From Methanobacteriota archaeon (GTDB lineage Archaea; Methanobacteriota; Methanobacteria; Methanobacteriales; Methanobacteriaceae): a stretch of DNA of 17,476 nucleotides. Each line of letters starts with the position of its first letter. The stretch's first letter is position 1. Of the stretch, positions 14,170 to 17,476 are shown one piece after another. A program made the translations under genes and the position numbers. The stretch spans positions 1 to 17,476 of the forward strand of contig JAEZRD010000066.1 in the NCBI GenBank assembly GCA_023440975.1, read 5' to 3'. A model generated the notes under the pieces. It was given only the letters and a program-made list of their open reading frames with translations. It was not told the origin of the DNA and made no database searches.

Positions 14170-14598
14170 TTATAATTTTTTTTCCACAACTAAGTTTTTA
14201 CCATCTGCTCCAACTACAGTTACAAGTGTTCCTTCTAATAATTCTTCATTGGTTATTGCATTCCAATTTTTCCCATTAACTTGGATTGTGCCAATAGTGT
14301 TTTTGTTTAGATAATCTTTCACAATTCCTTCTTCCCCAATTAGTTTATCAATTAAGAAATTTGGTTTTTTATTTTCTTTAATTTTCTTCGCTATGGGTCT
14401 TGAAATAATTATGCAAACTACGGTTACAACTATTAATGCAATTATACGAGAATTAACTGAGTAATTAAAATAGGTTAATATTGCTACACAACAACAACCT
14501 AATGCTAAACTTAAACAGTATAATCTTCTAGTTAATAATTCCATAAGTAAGAATATAACAGTTAAAATTATCCAAAATTCTATATATTCTATTATCAT
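14170..14598 (-). CDS. NfeD-like membrane protein, short form
   Basis: A 142-residue protein with three membrane segments (about 6-22, 27-43 and 50-66) and a soluble C-terminal beta-barrel (about 84-142) of the NfeD OB-fold type: GEEGIVKDYL, NGKNWNAI, then a GTLVTVVGADGKNLVV ending. The N-terminal serine-protease domain of long NfeD proteins is absent. Short NfeD proteins usually pair with a slipin/stomatin membrane protein; none is next to it here. The ribosome site is AAGTGATTT (about 14605-14613). It begins 17 bases after the flavodoxin gene, so they probably share a transcript. Confidence 0.85.
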   Translation of the reverse strand: MIIEYIEFWIILTVIFLLMELLTRRLYCLSLALGCCCVAILTYFNYSVNSRIIALIVVTVVCIIISRPIAKKIKENKKPNFLIDKLIGEEGIVKDYLNKNTIGTIQVNGKNWNAITNEELLEGTLVTVVGADGKNLVVEKKL

Positions 14599-14615
14599 TG
14601 GTTAAATCACTTTTT

Positions 14616-15092
14616 TTAAGTTAATTGGTATCTTATTTCACTAATGAAATTATTTATTTGTCCACTTGGACCATTTTTTATTTCTTTTTTAGTTAATCCT
14701 AAAGTACTTACAGCTTGTTTTCTTATAAGTTTTTCCATGTTCTCTAATGTTGAATCCGCACCACTACTTCCACAAGTACAGAAGAATGCAACTTCATCAA
14801 ATTTTAGAACATTTCTTTTTAGATATGTGAATACTGGACTACTCATTGTACCAGCCCATACAGGTGTACCTACAATAACTAAATCATATCCTTGAGGATC
14901 AATTTTATTAGGTTTAATTTCAGTATCATGTCCTAATACGGATTCAAAAGCGGATTTTATATATTTTGAAGGTCCTTTTCTACTTTCCACATCTTCAATA
15001 CGTTCTATATCACATTGAAAAATTTGTCTGATTCTATCTGCCACTTGTTTAGTATGTCCTGTTCTTGAATAATATACTACTAGAATCTTCAT
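14616..15092 (-). CDS. Flavodoxin / flavodoxin-domain protein
   Basis: A 158-residue FMN-binding electron carrier or FMN-dependent reductase subunit. The N-terminal strand is followed by the phosphate loop SRTGHT (9-14), the first isoalloxazine loop TPVWAG (76-81, Trp79), and a second loop CTCGSSGAD (105-113). The cysteine-containing second loop resembles stand-alone flavodoxins of anaerobes. No fused domain is present. It sits between the Lhr-type helicase gene (53-base gap) and the nfeD-like gene (17 bases) with an AAAGGTAAT ribosome site at about 15097-15105. Its redox partner is not shown; the QueG-like iron-sulfur protein two genes on is a possible electron acceptor, by inference only. 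Confidence 0.92.
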   Translation of the reverse strand: MKILVVYYSRTGHTKQVADRIRQIFQCDIERIEDVESRKGPSKYIKSAFESVLGHDTEIKPNKIDPQGYDLVIVGTPVWAGTMSSPVFTYLKRNVLKFDEVAFFCTCGSSGADSTLENMEKLIRKQAVSTLGLTKKEIKNGPSGQINNFISEIRYQLT

Positions 15093-15145
15093 AACAATTA
15101 CCTTTATTTTTTTAAATATTTAATTTTTATTAAATTAAATTTTGT

Positions 15146-17476
15146 TTAATAATATTCATTTTTTAGCTTTTCTTTAACTTCATCTAAAATTGCTTGATGC
15201 ATACGTTTAGTGAACTCTGCCCTATCACTTTGAGCTAAAACATCTAAATATCCTTGACTAACTAAATTATAAGCGAATGGTGAGGGTATTACAGTATTTA
15301 TTGTTTCCACTTCCATACCTCCAGATTCAATCCATTCTAAAACTTTTTTTGCCCCCTTAATATCCATGTAATCTTCAGTAGATTCTCTTCTGGCTTCTTT
15401 AAGAATGCTGAAATTATTATCCATTTCCTGAACGAATTTAAGTAGAATTTTTCCACGAACTTGCTGTCTTCCAGCAGATTTTTGATCCCCTTTATATTTT
15501 CTAAGAGTCATTAAAGAACGACCAGCACAGTCACGGAAACGATGAGCCAAAACTTCAGTTTTATTCAATGCCTTCTCAAGCACATTATCAATATTCCCAG
15601 TGTTTAGTTTCTGAAATGATTCTAAAGCACTAATTTTTTTATCACTACTTAAATAAAATCCATTATCGCTAATACTAATAGTAATATCTCGATTATATTC
15701 TGTTGCAGCAATATATGCTACTGCACGACTTAATGCATCATTTGTTTTTCTACCAAATAAACTGTGGAAAACTACAAATTTTTTCCCACCAAATCCTTTA
15801 TAATATTCAATTAAAAATTTTCTACTACTTGGTATTTTAGCATACACATACTGTTCATGAAAATATTCATAGATAGCATTAGCTGCAAAATCATCTACAT
15901 AAAGATATTCATGAATGTATTCTAAAATTTCAGCTTTACTCTTTTTATATTGGAATTTCCCTTCCATTAATGATCTAAATCTTTGTATGTCTACAGCAAG
16001 ATCAAAAGCTAAAGGTAATTGTTCTGAAAACCATGAAGGAATTGTTGGTGGTCCTTGTGATGGTGAAACATTAATTGTCATTCCACGACCATAATTAAAC
16101 CGATATATGCTACCACCTAAAACAAAAGTATCTCCCTTTTTTAGTTTTTCCATGAATTCTTCTTCAACTTTACCTACTACTTCTCCATCACATTTCACTT
16201 GTACTGCTGAACGGTCAGGTATGGTTCCAATATTTGTACTGTATAGTACTCTTGCTAATTTTCCACGTTTTCCAAATGTATTTTTATTATAATCTATCCA
16301 GATTTTTGCATATACATAACGTTCTTCAAGAGCAACATATTCTCCAGCTAAATAACTTAAAACATCTTCATAATCGTCACGTGTTAAATCTTTGTAACAG
16401 TAACTTTTACGTATAATATCATAAGTGTAATCTATGTCGCATATGTTTTCTATTGCCATTCCATATAAATGTTGAGCTAAAACATCTAAACAATTTGAGG
16501 GGGTTTTTATTTTATCTATCCTACCTTCTTTAGCATTTTTAAGCAATACTGCACATTCTACTAAATCATCTCGGTCTGTAACAATTATTCTTCCTTTTGA
16601 TTTTTCATGTAATTCATGTCCACTTCGTCCAATTCGTTGTAATGCTCTAGAAACACTTTTTGGTGAGTTAATTAGTATGACAAGATCAATATATCCAATA
16701 TCAATACCTAATTCTAAGCTTGTAGATGAAACAACTACTTTTAATTTACCTTCTTTTAAATTATTTTCTGTTTTTAATCGTGATTCTTTAGATAATGAAG
16801 AATGATGAGCCATAATGTTGTGACTATTATAATGTTCTGGGTACATCTTTTTTAAATTGTATACGAAACTTTCAGTACCACTTCTAGTGTTTGTGAAGAT
16901 TAATGTGGTTTTATGTTTCATTGCTAATTCATCAACTAAATCATACATTCCTAAACGGGTGTCTTCTTCATCTGCTAGGACAATATCATCTACAGGGCAT
17001 AAAACTTTCATGTCCATTTCTTTCAGGTAGTTTACATCTACTATTGTGCAGTCTCTTTCTTTACCATATTCGTATCCTACTAAAAATTTTGCCATTTCTT
17101 CTAATGGTGAGACTGTTGCAGATAATCCAATACGAGTGTAATTTCCAATTAAATATTGGAGTCTTTCTAGGCTAAGAGATAAATGGACTCCTCTTTTATT
17201 TTCAGCTAATGAATGTATTTCATCTATGATGACATATTTTACATGACTTAATAAGAGTCTGAATTTTGGTGCTACTAAAAGGATTGATAATGTTTCAGGG
17301 GTAGTGATAAGAATGTGTGGTGGCTTTTTAAGCATCTTTTGTCTTTGGTATTGGGTTGTATCTCCAGTTCTAACAGCTTTTCTAATACCTAATGGTTTTT
17401 CTGCTATTTTTTCTATTTCCTGAAGGGGTGTTTCTAAATTTTTTTCAATATCATTATCTAATGCTTTTAATGGGCT
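15146..17476 (-). CDS. lhr: Lhr-type DEAD/DEAH superfamily 2 helicase, 5' end beyond window
   Basis: A large ATP-dependent DNA/RNA helicase. About 776 residues are visible; the open frame continues to the window edge with SPLKALDND (motif Ia) and RTGDTTQYQR, so the Met at 17335 is internal and the Walker A motif lies outside. Motifs in order: TTPE (about 17296-17305), DEIH (17213-17224), LSAT (about 17114-17125), TLIFTNTRSGTE (motif IV), SSTSLELGID (motif V) and QRIGRSGH (16616-16639, motif VI). A long C-terminal part with winged-helix and Lhr-specific domains follows; the end is a charged helix. Lhr enzymes unwind branched DNA and RNA-DNA hybrids and are linked to repair. It is the first visible gene of the - strand run. 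Confidence 0.94.
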   Translation of the reverse strand, partial: SPLKALDNDIEKNLETPLQEIEKIAEKPLGIRKAVRTGDTTQYQRQKMLKKPPHILITTPETLSILLVAPKFRLLLSHVKYVIIDEIHSLAENKRGVHLSLSLERLQYLIGNYTRIGLSATVSPLEEMAKFLVGYEYGKERDCTIVDVNYLKEMDMKVLCPVDDIVLADEEDTRLGMYDLVDELAMKHKTTLIFTNTRSGTESFVYNLKKMYPEHYNSHNIMAHHSSLSKESRLKTENNLKEGKLKVVVSSTSLELGIDIGYIDLVILINSPKSVSRALQRIGRSGHELHEKSKGRIIVTDRDDLVECAVLLKNAKEGRIDKIKTPSNCLDVLAQHLYGMAIENICDIDYTYDIIRKSYCYKDLTRDDYEDVLSYLAGEYVALEERYVYAKIWIDYNKNTFGKRGKLARVLYSTNIGTIPDRSAVQVKCDGEVVGKVEEEFMEKLKKGDTFVLGGSIYRFNYGRGMTINVSPSQGPPTIPSWFSEQLPLAFDLAVDIQRFRSLMEGKFQYKKSKAEILEYIHEYLYVDDFAANAIYEYFHEQYVYAKIPSSRKFLIEYYKGFGGKKFVVFHSLFGRKTNDALSRAVAYIAATEYNRDITISISDNGFYLSSDKKISALESFQKLNTGNIDNVLEKALNKTEVLAHRFRDCAGRSLMTLRKYKGDQKSAGRQQVRGKILLKFVQEMDNNFSILKEARRESTEDYMDIKGAKKVLEWIESGGMEVETINTVIPSPFAYNLVSQGYLDVLAQSDRAEFTKRMHQAILDEVKEKLKNEYY

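Noticed and set aside
17333..17335. Met at 17335 as the start of the helicase
   Set aside because: Motif Ia and RTGDT-type residues continue in frame to the window edge, so this Met is internal.
1..17476. CRISPR array, insertion sequence, prophage or defence island
   Set aside because: No spaced direct repeats, transposase, integrase or terminal inverted repeats were seen; the gene content is core metabolism and information processing.

Overview
The window is AT-rich DNA from a methanogenic archaeon, most likely of the order Methanobacteriales (Methanosphaera or Methanobrevibacter type). The evidence is a thermosome rather than GroEL, the archaeal purine enzyme PurP, an archaeal Lhr-type helicase, a FtsJ/RlmE-like methyltransferase, archaeal TATA-like boxes, and Shine-Dalgarno sites of the GGAGGTGA type. 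I count 18 protein genes, two of them cut by the window edges. I see no tRNA, rRNA, CRISPR array, insertion sequence or integrase.

Region 1 (1-4011, + strand) is an aspartate-family amino acid operon: aspartate kinase (5' end missing), dapA, dapB and asd. Together they take aspartate to aspartate semialdehyde and then to tetrahydrodipicolinate, the entry to lysine synthesis. The semialdehyde also feeds threonine and methionine. The later lysine genes are not in view. A long coiled-coil protein with a triplicated 50-residue unit and a possible winged-helix tail follows (4040-5440). Its codon use differs from the operon before it.

Region 2 (5483-6527, - strand) holds a putative metal-dependent cyclase/hydrolase and, downstream, an SseB-like protein of unknown role. 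A 396-base AT-rich stretch then leads into the thermosome gene (6924-8537, +). It has two TATA-like boxes and two small palindromes. A strong hairpin plus T-run follows the thermosome, and 12 bases later comes the Shine-Dalgarno of a small SAM-dependent methyltransferase (8706-9353, +).

Region 3 (9478-12000): a - strand pair encodes an RlmE/FtsJ-like RNA 2'-O-methyltransferase and a YfcE/MJ0936-type metallophosphoesterase. It is divergent from purP (+), the formate-dependent step of archaeal purine synthesis. purP ends in a clean 16-bp hairpin with a T-run.

Region 4 (12093-17476) is a run of six - strand genes. In the direction of transcription they are an Lhr-type helicase (5' end beyond the window), a flavodoxin, a stand-alone NfeD-like membrane protein, a QueG-like double [4Fe-4S] protein, and two small multi-pass membrane proteins.

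Most of the window is core metabolism and information processing. I do not see a convincing new defence or mobile system. The points most worth a second look are the 50-residue-repeat coiled-coil protein, the QueG homologue in a lineage not expected to make epoxyqueuosine, the hairpin just upstream of the methyltransferase, and the thermosome leader.
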